Shown piece by piece: positions 32,485 through 44,317 of a DNA stretch of 64,000 bases. This stretch comes from Achatina immaculata. Its lineage: Eukaryota; Mollusca; Gastropoda; Stylommatophora; Achatinidae. Numbering within the stretch: position 1 is the stretch's first letter; every line of letters begins with the position of its first letter. The stretch is taken from assembly GCA_009760885.1 (NCBI GenBank), contig CM019712.1, positions 26,891,816 through 26,955,815 of the forward strand, in the 5' to 3' direction. The notes beneath the pieces were generated by a model. The model worked only from the letters and a program-made list of their open reading frames with translations. It had not been told where the DNA came from and searched no databases. The position numbers and the translations under genes are program-made.

Positions 32485-33160
32485 GAGACAATGTCGGTAG
32501 TAAGAGGTTGTGTAATGTGGGTAGTAAGAGATTGTGTAATGTGGGTAGTAATAGATTGTGTAATGTGGGTAGTAAGAGATTGTGTAATGTGGGTAGTAAG
32601 AGATTGTGTAATGTGGGTAGTAAGAGATTGTGTAATGTGGGTAGTAAGAGCTGGTGTAATGTGGGAAGTAAGAGGTGGTGTAATGTGGTTAATAAGAGAT
32701 GGCGTAATGTGGACAGTAAGAGGTGGCGCAGTGTGGGCAGTAAGAGGTGGTGTAATGTGGGTATTAAGAGGTGGTGTAATGTGGGTAGTAAGAGGTGGTG
32801 TAATGTGGGTAGTAAGAGGTGGTGTAATGTGGGTAGTAAGAAGTGGTGTAATGTGGGTAGTAAGAAGTGGTGTAATGTGGGTAGTAAGAATTGGTGTAAT
32901 GTGGGTAGTAAGAAGTGGTGTAATGTGGGTAGTAAGAGGTGGTGTAATGTGGGTAGTAAGAAGTGGTGTAATGTGGGTAGTAAGAAGTGGTGTAATGTAG
33001 GTAGTAAGAAGTGGTGTAATGTGGGTAGTAAGAGGTGGTGTAATGTGAGTAGTAAGAGGTGGTGTAATGTGGGTAGTAAGAGCTGGTGTAATGTGGGTAG
33101 TAAGAAGTGGTGTAATGTGGGTAGTAAGAAGTGGTGTAATGTGAGTAGTAAGAGGTAGTT
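32485..33160. repeat. 24-bp minisatellite, about 28 units, open on both strands
   Basis: Units contain GTAATGTGGGTAGTAAGA. The unit is eight codons, so uninterrupted frames span the array: plus strand repeating CNVGSKRW (247 residues from 32415), minus strand repeating LLLPTLHH (241 residues). The first six units carry GATTGT, later ones GGTGGT or AGTGGT, showing local homogenisation. No start context or domain supports a protein. Confidence 0.93.
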
Positions 33161-33237
33161 TCGGGAAGCTTGCAGAATGGTCCTAAAACAAAGTTGCATC
33201 TTACTTACAACTTACTTACATTTTACTTACATCTTAC

Positions 33238-33415
33238 TTCCTTCCCGTGCTGTTAAACGTCACGTATGGCTCTCATGTTAGTTTGCAAGTTTTCTGCAAG
33301 CTTTTCATCCTCATCAAAGGATCTTATGCCTTCTAATTTGGCTTCTCTGAACAATGTCCACTTTGGAGTTTCACGTGGTCAACCTCCTCTTCTTCGTCTT
33401 TTGAGTTCCACTTCG
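33238..33415 (-). pseudogene. LINE C-terminal end (family K) remnant
   Basis: The minus strand carries the family K end: the complement of CCGTGCTGTTAAACGTCAC, then the LAENLQTN and EKPN-like block and the PRETPKWTLFREAKL region. It is truncated after about 180 bp. Confidence 0.65.
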
Positions 33416-33640
33416 TACCTAGGAAAATGAAATAAAAAGCTTACTCTACTTAAATTTACTCGTGATATTTTCGAGATAGTCCAGTTCGAAACGAACACAA
33501 TCTCCCAGCACCTCTCCAAAGTCTTAGAGAAGCTCCGCCAGAGTCCTTTGTCTGAGAACTTTCCGATACTCCCGATATTACTTTGGACTTCATCTACGGT
33601 GTGGAGGTGGAGCTGCTTTAGCTTCAGTTTCAGTTTAAGG
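33416..33640. other. Unique spacer, no gene
   Basis: No coding similarity was recognised between the LINE end and the 42-bp array. Confidence 0.5.
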
Positions 33641-34220
33641 TACAGGGCGAAGTCAAAAGGGACTGTAAGCAATAGTTTAAGGAACAAGTCGAAGTCATAA
33701 GTGACTGTAAGCAACAGTTTAAGGAACAGGGCGAAGTCATAAGGGACTGTAAGCAATAGTTTAAGGAACAGGGCGAAGTCATAAGGGACTGTAAGCAACA
33801 GTTTAAGGAACAGTGCGACGTCATAAGGGACAGTAAGCAATAATTTAAGGAACAGGACGAAGTCATAAGGGACTGTAAGCACCAGTTTAAGGAACAGGAC
33901 GAAGTCATAAGGGACTGTAAGCAATAGTTTAAGGAACAGGGTGAAGTCATAAGTGACTGTAAGCAACAGTTTAAGGAACAGGGCGATGTCATAAGGGACT
34001 GTAAGCAATAGTTTAAGGAACAGGACGAAGTCATAAGGGAATGTAAGCAATAGTTTAAGGAACAGGGCGATGTCATAAGGGACTGTAAGCAATAGTTTAA
34101 GGAACAGGGCGAAGTTATAAGGGACTGTAAGCAATAGTTTAAGGAACAGGGCGAAGTCTTAAGGGACTGTAAGCAATAGTTTAAGGAACAGGGCGAAGTT
34201 ATAAGGGACTGTAAGCAATA
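33641..34220. repeat. 42-bp minisatellite, about 14 units
   Basis: Each unit contains TTTAAGGAACAGGGCGAAGT and GGGACTGTAAGCAATAG. It is 14 codons long, so the minus strand stays open as repeats of LLTVPYDFALFLKL. This is a by-product of unit length. Confidence 0.93.
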
Positions 34221-34493
34221 GGTAAGGAAGAGAGTGGGGGTGTGAGTGACTTATAAATGTTAGTAAATTAATGATTTAATTAATCCCATCGTAGCACCGT
34301 ACTATGTCTCAAGACCATAATTTGGAGAATATCTTACCACGAATCCCGGGTTAGTAGATCATTGCTTCGCCAACAGTTTAGTCAAAGGTTCAAAGATTTA
34401 AAGTCAGTCTCCGGGGTCAATGGATTTAGTACAGCCCTCATATATGCTCATCCGCATGCAGCAGCCTCCGTCCTAGAGTATTATAATAGATCC

Positions 34494-34592
34494 CATCAAG
34501 TGTTGATTCATTATGGTGCATCAAGTGTTGATTCATTATGGTGCATCAAGTGTTGATTCATTATGGTGCATCAAGTGTTGATTCATTATGGT
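34494..34592. repeat. 25-bp tandem repeat, four units
   Basis: Units contain AAGTGTTGATTCATTATGGT and are essentially identical. They sit at the edge of an RNase H fragment. Confidence 0.93.
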
Positions 34593-34594
34593 GC

Positions 34595-35040
34595 GTTTTC
34601 TGCCCCCACACAGTTCAGATTTCCTACCAGCAACCTTACTTTGTCCCAGCTCCAGCCGTCTCTTCACAATTACTTTGTTCTTCCATTCCTGCTCTTTATT
34701 TTCCCACAGTCTTTCCAATAGGGCTTTATCAATCTTCCCCTTGTCCATTCTCAGACAGTCATTTATTTTAGCCTGTCCAACAAGTCTGCCACATCATTGC
34801 CACGTACTCCCGCTTGCCCTGGACATTAAAGTCAAGTTAGGCTCACCACAGTTGACTGACTGAATAGATGAACCGATTCTTTTCCAAGCAATATTTTTTC
34901 TCACTCTAATGAAGCTCACTCTGTGAATCAGTCACAATGACGCCATGAACTACATCAGCCGACACAGCCTCAAGTTTTATTTGCATGCTTGATGTGGCGA
35001 CTTCGATGATTCCCGAACCACTGCTCTTCAGTTGTGAAAA
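34595..35040 (-). pseudogene. RNase H fragment of a retroelement
   Basis: On the minus strand, GSGIIEVATSSM-like and VIVTDSQSEL-like blocks lie near 35030-34900 and a linker region near 34748-34600 encodes KRRLELGQSKVAGRKSEL. Both match the better copy at 63220-64000. The first RNase H strand is missing. Confidence 0.5.
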
Positions 35041-35340
35041 ATATTTGGTATATATAGATTTGTATATATGTCCTTGTCGCACTGATTGATACAGATGCTG
35101 TTGATTTAAACATGATGATTGATTTAATTATGAATGCACTTGTATGATAATAATGTCATTTTCCTTCTTCTCTACCTCACTTGTACTATTGCACATCGGT
35201 AGAAGGTGCTATATATATTATACGGAAATTCACTCCTCACTACTCCATGGTACTTCTGACTTGTGGGCCGTTCGCAGATAAATCCTTTAACTGATGCTCA
35301 ACTGACAACCCAGGAATTCACTCAACAATAACGATGAATC
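35041..35340. other. AT-rich unique spacer
   Basis: No feature was recognised. Confidence 0.5.
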
Positions 35341-36875
35341 AATCAACTAAATAACGAGGACCACCACAAGAGCACATGCTACAATAGTAACACAACTAAA
35401 TGAAAGCCACCACAAGAGAACATGACACACGTGCAACACAAATAATCGAGGGCTGCCACAAAAACACATGGCCCACTAGTAACACAACTAAACGAGGGCA
35501 ATCACAAGAGTACATTGATCACGAGCAACACAATTAAATGCGACTACCAAATGAGAACACGGTTCACCTAGCAACACAACTAAACGAGTGTTACCAGAGG
35601 AGTACATGGCACATCCAGCAACACAACTAAACGAGTGCTACCAGAGGAGTACATGGCACATCCAGCAACACAACTAAACGAGTGCTACCAGAGGAGTACA
35701 TGGCACATCCAGCAACACAACTAAACGAGTGCTACCAGAGGAATACATGGCACATCCAGCAACACACCTAAACGAGTGCCACCAGAGGAATACATGACAC
35801 ATCCAGCAACACACCTAAACGAGTGCTACCAGAGGAATACATGACACATCCAGCAACACAACTAAACGAGTGCTACCAGAGGAGTACATGGCACATCCAG
35901 CAACACAACTAAACGAGTGCTACCAGAGGAGTACATGGCACATCCAGCAACACAAATAATCTAGACCACCACAAATACACGTGGAAAAGGAGCAAGACCC
36001 CTTAACGAGGGCCTCCACAAAAATATCCGGCACGCCCATTAGCAGGACTAAGCGAGGATCACCACAAGAACCTATGGATCACCCAGCAACACAAATAAAC
36101 GAGGCCTATCACAAAAACATGTGCCACACCCGACAACACAACCAAACGAGGACGACCACAAAAACATGTGCCACACCCGACAACACAACCAAACGATGAC
36201 GACCACAAAAACATGTGCCACACCCGACAACACAACCAAACGAGGACGACCACAAAAACATGTGCCACACCCGACAACACAACCAAACGAGGACGACCAC
36301 AAAAACATGTGCCACACCCGACAACACAACCAAACGAGGACGACCACAAAAACATGTGCCACACGAACAACACAACTAAATGAAACCACCACATGAACAT
36401 ATGCATACGAGCAACACAATTAACCCACAAGAACATATTGCACATCCAACAACAAAAAATAAACGAGACCACCAGAAGAACATATTGCACACCTAGCAAC
36501 AGAACTAAACGAGACCACCAGAAGAACATATTGCACACCTAGTAACAGAACTAAACGAGACCACAAGAAGAATATATTGCATGGCTAGCAATATAACTAA
36601 TCGAGACCACCATAACAGCATTTTGCAAACAAGTAACACAGCTAAACGAGGCAACCACAAGAACATATTGCACACAAGTAACTCAACTAAACAAGAGCAC
36701 CACAATAACATATTGCACACACATAACACAACTAAACGAGCGCACCCTAAGAACATATGACACCCAGGAATAGAGATAAACGAGACCACCACAAGAACAT
36801 ATTGCACACAAGTAACACAACTAAACGAGGGCCTCCACAAGAACATATGACACAAGAGCAACATAATTATATTAA
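35341..36875. repeat. 47-bp minisatellite, about 32 units in sub-families
   Basis: The shared core is CAACACAACTAAACGAG plus CACAAGAACAT. Units at 35560-35950 carry GCTACCAGAGGAGTACATGG; units at 36120-36365 carry GACGACCACAAAAACATG and are almost identical; units after 36420 carry GAACATATTGCACAC. This is block-wise homogenisation within one array. Confidence 0.94.
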
Positions 36876-36879
36876 AAAT

Positions 36880-38635
36880 CTTAATTACGTAGATTTCGTA
36901 AGATAAATAGAAGAAGAATTCAATATGGTCCAAACTGGTTTTAGACAAGGAGAAGGATCAAGAGATCATCATCATCATCATGTGCCGTGCCGACTGGCGT
37001 TGGCTATTATGCTTCTCCAGAGTACACGATCCTTCATGCAGGCCATCAGTTCAGTTGCTGATCTCTTCTCACACCATCCCGTCAGACTGTCCAGTATCAT
37101 TTCTCTTGGTCTTCCTCTTGATCTTCTTCCTTCTATTTTTCCTGTTGTTATAATATTTTCAATGCTTCCTCTTCTCGTTGCTTGTCCTATGAAAGTACAT
37201 TGTCTCTCTCTTATCTTTTTGACAAGGTTGTTTGTCTCTCCAGCTCTTCTCATACATTCTTCATTAGTTATTTTTGCTGTCCAGGGGATTCGCAACATTC
37301 TTCTAATAAACCACATTTCTGCTGCTTCCAATGTTTTTGTGTAGACCTGCCTATTGTCCATGATTCACTTCCATATAACAAGATAGGTTCAATATAGCAT
37401 TTTAGGACTCGTTTTCTAAAATTCATTGAAAAAAGATGTGTTAGCTAATATGATCAAGAGATCATATTTTCAGTATAAAATTAATAATAGAGAAATGCAG
37501 AGAGTTTAATGATATCTATATTTATCTTTTATAGACTACTCAAAGGCATTTGATTGTGTACAACACCATAAACTTTGGGAAATAATGGAAAAAATTGGGA
37601 TTTCCACCACATCAGAGAAAATTAACATCACTGCTGTATCTAGACCAACAAGCAGCAGTAAGGATAAATGGTGAAACAACAACTTGGTTTGACATAAAAC
37701 AAGGGGTCCGTCAGGGGTGCATATTGTCACCCTACTTATTTAACTTGTATACTGAAAATATAATGAGGAATGTTAGAGAAGATGTAGACACAGAATATTA
37801 TGATGCCATAACAATTGGAGGTTATGAAATACCAGAGATTAAATATGCTGATGACACAGTATTAATGTGCACAACACATAAAGGAATGGAAAACAATTAT
37901 GTCAGTCCCGTAAGAACAGCGAAGAGCAAAACCTCTATCTTTATGCGAAGAAAATTAAATTGATGACAACTGACAAAACAAACAAGGCAGCTAAAATATG
38001 TATAAATGAGGACACATTGGAAGAAGTGGAGAGTTTTGAATATCTTGGATCACTACTAACTAATAATGGAGATACAATGATGGAAATTAAAAGGAGGACA
38101 TCTATCTCTCTTCAAAAAGTAAAACAGCTAAAGAAGCTGTGGAGAGGAACAGACAGAACTACAAATATACGATTTGAAGGGCTTGCAACTTTCACATAGC
38201 CAGATATGCATGTAAAACCTGGATTTTTCACAAAACAGCTGCGAAACACATACATTCCTTTCAATGTAATGCTACAGAAGAGTTCTTCAAATATCATAGA
38301 CACAAAAACGAACAAATATATCCATTCTGTAAGAACTTAATATTTAAGAAGGCTGGCTAGTAAAGAGGATAAAACAGAGAAAACTTAAATATTTTGGACA
38401 CATTAAAAAATGTCATGATAATCTAGAGAAAAGCATCTTGGAAGTGTAAATAATGGGGAAAAGAAAGAGGGGAAGACCAAGGTGAAGATGGTTACAGGAC
38501 ATCACTGATGGTCTGCAAATGGACGCTTCAGCAGCAGGGCGTCTTGCTTACAACCGAGAGGTCTACAGGAGAGCTGTTAGGGAGGTAAAGTTCCACAAGG
38601 GGCATGCACATGACTGACTGACTGACTCTAATGCT
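36880..38635 (+). pseudogene. RTE LINE 3' two-thirds (family R) with nested insertion
   Basis: It begins near the block reading VQTGFRQGEGSRDH (36925-36968), which is cut by a nested element and resumes at 37452. Then FPPHQRKLTSLLYLDQQAAV, CILSPYLFNLYTENIMRNVR with motif B intact (GVRQGCILSPYLF), KYADDTVLMCTTHKGM (37848-37895) and VESFEYLGSLLTNNGDTMME. The C-terminal basic block and tail end near 38635. It is the block 2 counterpart of 18181-19436. Confidence 0.85.
36970..37451 (-). mobile_element. Nested LINE fragment (family T) with (ATG)n tail
   Basis: This 482-bp insertion is bounded by a 14-bp duplication, GATCAAGAGATCAT (36956-36969 and 37452-37465). The minus strand is open for about 127 residues: AAEMWFIRRMLRIPWTAKIT, then the IRERQCTFIGQATRRG region and the RSIIANASRHGT end. 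The tail is (ATG)n at the left edge. Confidence 0.88.
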
Positions 38636-39117
38636 GTGTTGATTGTGTGTTGCCCGTGATCCAGCATTTAATTAGAATTTGCATCCACTGCCCTTGGTTA
38701 CATGTAACGCATTGAGTCGTGTGTGGTAGATGTTTTGTAACAAGTTACTTTGCTATTGTTCATCGAGGAGTTGTTTGATGGATTTGCTTAAGTAAGTATG
38801 ATTTGTCAGTTTTGATGAGGTCCTCCGGTTTGGCTCTTGCTACTACCTGGTCGGCCTTGTTGTTTCCGTCTATTCCAGTATGCCTTGGATAGTATACTTA
38901 TGTGATGTTTTTGATATACGACTTATCAATTATTTGTATCCATTCAAATAGCTTTTTTCCCAACCGTTTAAAGAGATTTTGAGCGTTTCTAACGATTGTG
39001 ATGCGTTGCGTTTTCTGTATCACCAGACATTTTAATGTCTATATTTTTATGGGCATACTTGAGCAGGTATTTGTATAAGCCCAAGCCGTGATTTTGAGTG
39101 TTTTATCTCCATGGTAC
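38636..39117 (-). pseudogene. RNase H fragment, block 2 counterpart of 19440-20060
   Basis: On the minus strand the block HTGIDGNNKADQVVARAKPE (near 38860-38810) is the C-terminal RNase H motif with intact histidine and aspartate. The upstream part is decayed. It is cut at 39117 by family N copy C. Confidence 0.6.
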
Positions 39118-40010
39118 ATTGCTGGCGAGATTCTTCGGATGCCGCGTGTGGAGTGAAACTCCTCCGGGCCAATGAAGAAAATGCGATAATGCGATTAGGG
39201 TTGCCGGACAGAGAAGCTGGAAAGAGGTGATGGAAAGGATAAAGTGAAGTTTAATCAGTATGTCTAGTAGTCTCGAGGCGAGAGCTATTCATATCACGGC
39301 ACCACTGCTCTAGAGGCCGGCCACGTACGATATCCACATATAGTGGTGAAATATGCCTAAATTGGCTTAACCGAGGGGCGACACCTGATGACTACTCATG
39401 TCACAGTACCTCCACTCTAGAGATTGGTCACGTCCCAAACACGCCCATACTGGGATAATATGCCTAAATCGACTCAACCCAGGTGTGGAAGTCACTAGTG
39501 ACGAGGATTCGTCCTCCTGGACAAAAGCTCCATCCTGGTCACAACTAGGAAGGGTAGCGGCCACGACCTCAAAATGCTGAATTCGGAGACACTGGACCAG
39601 GGCAGCCTAGATAGGCAACCATCTCTCACCCGGCGGGGATGTTTGCGTATCCTAATCACGCTGAGGTTTTCCGGTGAGAAGGTCCAACTCTGGCCTGGGT
39701 GGGCTACCGCCTCTCACCCAGCGGGGATGCACTGATATCCTAAACACGTCGAGGTCTTCCGGTGAGAAAGTCCAACCCTAGACTAAACTGGTGCAACGAA
39801 AACCACGGTGTCACGCAATCCCGCTTCTGAGACCCACAAAGAATACAGGCTAAAGCCCTGTGATACTCTGAACCCCTTGTGGTCCTCTCGTGGATCTCGT
39901 GTGGTCCTTTCCGGGACCGCACAGGAGACCACGGGTCCTAACGAGGACCACAGGCGTAAATTCAGTAGGATCACAGTGCGGTTGTGGTGGTAGAAGCGAA
40001 CGAAGAAGAA
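39118..40010 (+). mobile_element. Non-autonomous retroelement family N, copy C, 5'-truncated
   Basis: It starts at TGCTGGCGAGATTCTTCGG, equivalent to an internal point of copy B near 21282, and ends in GCGAACGAAGAAGAAGAA. It lacks some internal 115-bp and 85-bp repeats seen in copies A and B. No clear target-site duplication flanks it, so one edge may have been lost or recombined. Confidence 0.8.
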
Positions 40011-40589
40011 GAATCTTCTACCAAAGCTGGATAGACACGGGGAAATAACATTAAGCCATAACTTACAGCGCGTAACAGACTGGGAGAATATTGTTACACT
40101 GGCGCGTATTTTTTGTTATTGTCAAGGTACAACGCGAATCCTTTCCTTCTGTATGTCCGTACATTAATGACAAGTCATTATATTTATATGACTCCCTAAA
40201 CTAATTAATTTATTATTTCTATTTATAAATAATACATAAAGTGTCTCTGACTTTAACTCTTTGTCTAACAAAAGTCGATGTTACGAAAAAGAATACATTA
40301 AGGAGAAAGAGAAGAATTGCTATGCCTTTTTTTTTCCTTGTAGAAAGAACGGGTCGTCATTTTAACGTAACCTGTAATTTCAACTTCTAATGAGCATGCA
40401 GTTTGTTTTTTCTTTTAGTAAAGAAGATGGTGAGAACAGATTGCAGATGAAGGATGGAAACAAAAGCAACGACTAATCTACCTAACTCACGGAATAGATC
40501 TTCTGATAGATTCATGAAATAAAGCGAGACAAGAAGTGGAGATTATAGATAGTGCTACTGACTGTATAGAATACGAAATTAGTAATGGC
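40011..40589. other. Paralogous non-coding sequence, matches 22605-23220
   Basis: Shared blocks include TTCTACCAAAGCT, ATTAATGACAAGTCATTATA and TAGTAATGGCGCTGTATATA. No exon was recognised. Confidence 0.65.
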
Positions 40590-40599
40590 GCTGTATATA

Positions 40600-41055
40600 A
40601 ACGAGTCCTAAAATGCTATATTGAACCTATCTTGTTATATGGAAGTGAATCATGGACAATAGGCAAGTCTGCACAAACATCATTGGAAGCAACAGAAATG
40701 TGGTTTATTAGAAGAATGTTGCGAATCCCCTGGACAGCAAAAATAACTAATGAAGAATGTATGAGAAAAGCTGGAGAGACAAAAGACCTTGTCAAAAAGA
40801 TAAGAGAGAGACAATGTACTTTCATAGGACATGCAATGAGAAGAGGGGGCATTGAAAATATTATAACAACAGGAAAAATAGAAGGAAGAAGATCAAGAGG
40901 AAGACCAAGAGAAATGATACTGGACAGTCTAGCGGGATGGTGTGAGAGGAGATCAGCAACTGAACTGATGGCCTGCATGAAGGATCGTGTACTCTGGAGA
41001 AGCATAATAGCCAACGCCAGTCGGCACGGCACATGATGATGATGATGATGATGAT
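40600..41055 (+). mobile_element. LINE fragment (family T) with (ATG)n tail, clean insertion
   Basis: A 10-bp duplication, GCTGTATATA (40590-40599 and 41056-41065), flanks it, and the unoccupied site is at 23221-23230 in block 1. One frame from 40536 to 41036 is open: ESWTIGKSAQTSLEATEMWF, RRMLRIPWTAKITNEECMRK, VKKIRERQCTFIGHAMRRGG and the RSIIANASRHGT end. The open frame indicates a young insertion. Confidence 0.9.
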
Positions 41056-41065
41056 GCTGTATATA

Positions 41066-41800
41066 GCAGATGTAATACAAACATTAATTATTTATTACAC
41101 AGCTTATTAAAAATAATAACAGAAAAGCGCTAACACATTATTAATACTACAGCTATGCAGGTAATGAAGAATGTTAAAACAAGAGAAATATTTATACTGC
41201 AATATGTATGAACAATTTGAGATGAGACACGAAATTATTAGATGATAAAATATTTTTACAAGGACTGGTAAGATTTATTCCCACACGGTTGTGTATATAA
41301 TCCAGGTAGTTCGCTACAGGATGTTTTATTCAGCCGTGAGTCCCTGGTAAGTTCTTTTACGTGGTGCTAGTATCTATCTCATCCAGCACTGTCTTGTGTG
41401 TCCTCTCACTTCAAGTCTTCTGTAGAAGTTTAGTTTTGTTATGTCCTGTTTGTCTGCCAGATTCTGCGTAATGCCTTCTCTCCTGTATGTGCTTTCTGTG
41501 AAAGTAATTTCATCTACTGCTTTTTTTCCACCAGATCTATTCAAAGCGTGGTTTTGTTTGATATGTTTCAGTGCCTGTAGTTATTATTTGCTTTTATTCT
41601 GTTACGTGTCTTACAAGATTTATTCACCCTTCCAAAATACTTCCGGCTTCTTTATAATATGTGATTATCTCTCCTATCTTTTCTATATCTGTGTTTCTCT
41701 TTGTGATTATATTTACTTGTAGTTTCTTCTGCCTGTAGTTTTCTGCGCCTGTAATTGTCTCTTCTTGATTTTCTATGTCAGTGGACTTCTATGTTTTTAA
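41066..41800. other. Paralogous non-coding sequence, matches 23231 onward
   Basis: T-rich sequence with shared segments such as TCATCCAGCACTGTCTTGTG. It ends at the left breakpoint of the tandem duplication. Confidence 0.6.
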
Positions 41801-42059
41801 TTTTGTTCATTTTTGCTGCTTGAGATTATCTTTGTGTCCCTTTTTGTATACTTGTAATTCTTTCTTTTTTTTATTTTAATTAGCAGCTTGTGAATGTCTA
41901 TGTTTTTGGTTTTTTTTTCTTCCAGTTACTGGCTTTTTTTTTTGCTTTTCTTTTTGTATGCGATTGTATCTGCTGTTGTGTTTCTCTGCCAGTAATAGTT
42001 TCTGCTACTTACAGTTTCTGAAGATGGTTGTTTTTGACTGTAATTGTCTCTGCCTGTGA

Positions 42060-42725
42060 TTGTCTGTTTTTGTTATTGTTTCTGTCTGTTATTGTCTAAT
42101 TGTAGTTATTGTTTATGTCCGTTATTGTCTAACTGTAATTATTGTTTATGCCTCTTATTGTCTTATTGTAGTTATTGTTTATGCGTCTTATTGTCTAATT
42201 GTAGTTATTGTTTATGTCTTTTATTGTCTAATTGTAGTTATTGTTTATGTCTTTTATTGTCTAATTGTAGTTATTGTTTATGTCTTTTATTGTCTAATTG
42301 TAGTTACTGTTTATGTCTTTTATTGTCTAATTGTAGCTATTGTTTATGTCTTTTATTATCTAAGTGTAGTTATTGTTTATGCCTTTTATTGTCTAATTGT
42401 AGTTATTGTTTATGCCTCTTATTGTCTCTTGCTGTTATTGTTTCAGCTTGTGATTGTTTGTTGCTGTTATTGTTTCAGCTTATGATTGTCTCTTGCTGTT
42501 ATTGTTTCAGCTTATGATTGTCTCTTGCTGTTAGTGTTTCAGCTTATGATTGTCTCTTGTTGTTATTGTTTCAGCTTGTGATTGTCTCTTGTTGTTATTG
42601 TTTCAGCTTGTAATTGTCTCTTGCCGTTATTGTTTCAGCTTATGATTGTCTCTTGCCGTTATTGTTTTAGCTTGTGATTGTCTCTTGTTGTTATTGTTTC
42701 AGCTTGTGATTGTCTCTTGTCGGTA
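42060..42725. repeat. 33-bp and 32-bp minisatellites
   Basis: The first array (42060-42425) has units with GTCTAATTGTAGTTATTGTT. The second (42425-42725) has units with TCTCTTGCTGTTATTGTTTC ending in TTTCAG. Both are pyrimidine-rich and each unit ends in an AG that resembles a 3' splice site. The copy in the second duplicate is 50318-50984. Confidence 0.92.
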
Positions 42726-43009
42726 TTGTCGATACATATGCCTTTTTCTTACTGCTATTGCCTCTGTGATTGTATCTTGTTTATGTTTCTGTCTGAGATT
42801 GTCTCTATCTGTGATTGTGTCTTGCTGTTATTTTTCTGTTTTTTTATGTCTCTTGTTTCTATAACGACTTTGTCGTTAGTTCTCATTTTGTAAGAGCATT
42901 TGATTTCTGCTTTGGTTGTCTCCAGCAGCATCTGTTATCCATGCTCTTGTGAGCTTTCTTAAATGCAGTCGATTGTGTCTGTGGGTTTGTCTGTGTGTAA
43001 TCATGTTTC

Positions 43010-43430
43010 CATGAGTCACAAGTATCAAGAGACTGCAGACCTTTGATAACACCGGCGTAAGGAAGATCCTCCAGAATAAACGTTCAGAGAACATTAGCAA
43101 AGAAGAGCTATGGTAGAAAACAAACCTACCCACAGTGAAAGAAATGATAATGAGAAGACGCTGGAGATGGACAGGACACACACTTCAAAAACCTACAACT
43201 AACACAACCAGACAGGTTCTCACCTGGAAACCCCAGGTTAAAAGGAGAAAAGGACTACCTAGAAACACCTTGGGAAGAAGTCTTGATGGAGAAATCAGAA
43301 AGATGGACTACACCTGGAGACATATAGAAGAAGCAACTCTAGACAGAAATAAACGGAGAGCACTTGTTGAAGGCCAATGCCCCAGACAAAGATAACAAAA
43401 AAAGGTGCGAATGGATGATGGAAGCATGTT
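43010..43430 (+). pseudogene. LINE C-terminal fragment (family W)
   Basis: An 86-residue frame (43135-43395) reads MKEMIMRRRWRWTGHTLQKP, then a PRNTLGRSLDGEIRKMDYTW block and RRALVEGQCPRQR. This is the conserved RWxGH, RGRPRxTW-like and W..(L)A..R end seen in many LINE polyproteins. The rest of the element is absent. Confidence 0.7.
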
Positions 43431-43489
43431 TGCAGGTTTTATTTTCTTATGTGATTGTAATCACCTCTGTCTGTGGTGTTAACCTGTCT

Positions 43490-43785
43490 CAAGCTTGCCA
43501 ATGATTTTATCTAACTGTAAACGAGGCTGATTGTGTTAATTTTATTAACTGTAGTCGAATCTATCTGTGATTTTATCTAACTGTAAACGAGGCTGATTGT
43601 GTTAATTTTATTAACTGTAGTCGAATCTATCTGTGATCTTATCTAACTGTAAACGAGGCTGATTGTGTTAATTTTATTAACTGTAGTCGAATCTATCTGT
43701 GATTTTGTCTAACTGTAAACGAGGCTGATTGTGTTAATTTTATTAACTGTAGTCGAATCTATCTGCGATTTTGTCTAACTGTACA
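43490..43785. repeat. 66-bp tandem repeat, about four units
   Basis: Units contain AACTGTAAACGAGGCTGATT and TATTAACTGTAGTCGAATCT. They vary by one or two bases (GATTTTATC, GATCTTATC, GATTTTGTC). Confidence 0.93.
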
Positions 43786-44317
43786 TACAGAGAAAATTGC
43801 AAATAATATTTATGATTCCCAGTCTGATTTTTTAAAAGTGTTTGACTTCATATGATTAATGTTTTATGTGTAGAGTAAATCTTGCACTGTTCTGGTTGGC
43901 TGATCCTTAATGTGGCCAAGCCAGGAAACTGTGATATCTCTCTGCAGTCAGTATTCATGAAATAGATGTACCAGTTAAAAGTTTAGAATAAAATGTAACC
44001 AAAACATGTCAGTTGGCCGACAAAAAAAAATATTCTTGTAGATATTTCCGAACAGAAAAAATATTAGAGCTATCAAATATAGCCACAAGAAAGCAATACA
44101 TTCCGAGTGAAACTAATGAATAGAGTAAAGCGTAGATTTAACAAGCGACATTTATTTCAAATCATTCTCTGCTCTCTACAACTAGATTTACAAAAACAGA
44201 AAGATCCAACCATAAATAAATAAAAACATAAACAAACTAAATATTCTTTATTAATAGAAAACACATTTTGTAGAAACACTTTTTTTCTATTGTCTAGGAC
44301 AACAAAACATCATCATC

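Noticed and set aside
33379..34134. 251-residue minus-strand frame with a 14-residue repeat (LLTVPYDFALFLKL)
   Set aside because: It is the 42-bp minisatellite read in frame; hydrophobic repeats arise from composition only.
35341..36875. Regularly spaced repeats that could suggest a CRISPR array
   Set aside because: Units are contiguous 47-bp tandem repeats without unique spacers, and the surroundings are eukaryotic.
37036..37344. Plus-strand 139-residue frame starting MVQTGFRQGEGSRDH
   Set aside because: It is a chimera of the RTE frame and the reverse strand of a nested family T LINE; only the first 15 residues are genuine RTE sequence.
42044..42517. Cysteine-leucine-rich frames resembling membrane proteins
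   Set aside because: They come from the 33-bp TTATTGTCTAATTGTAG-type array in all frames and from T-rich sequence.
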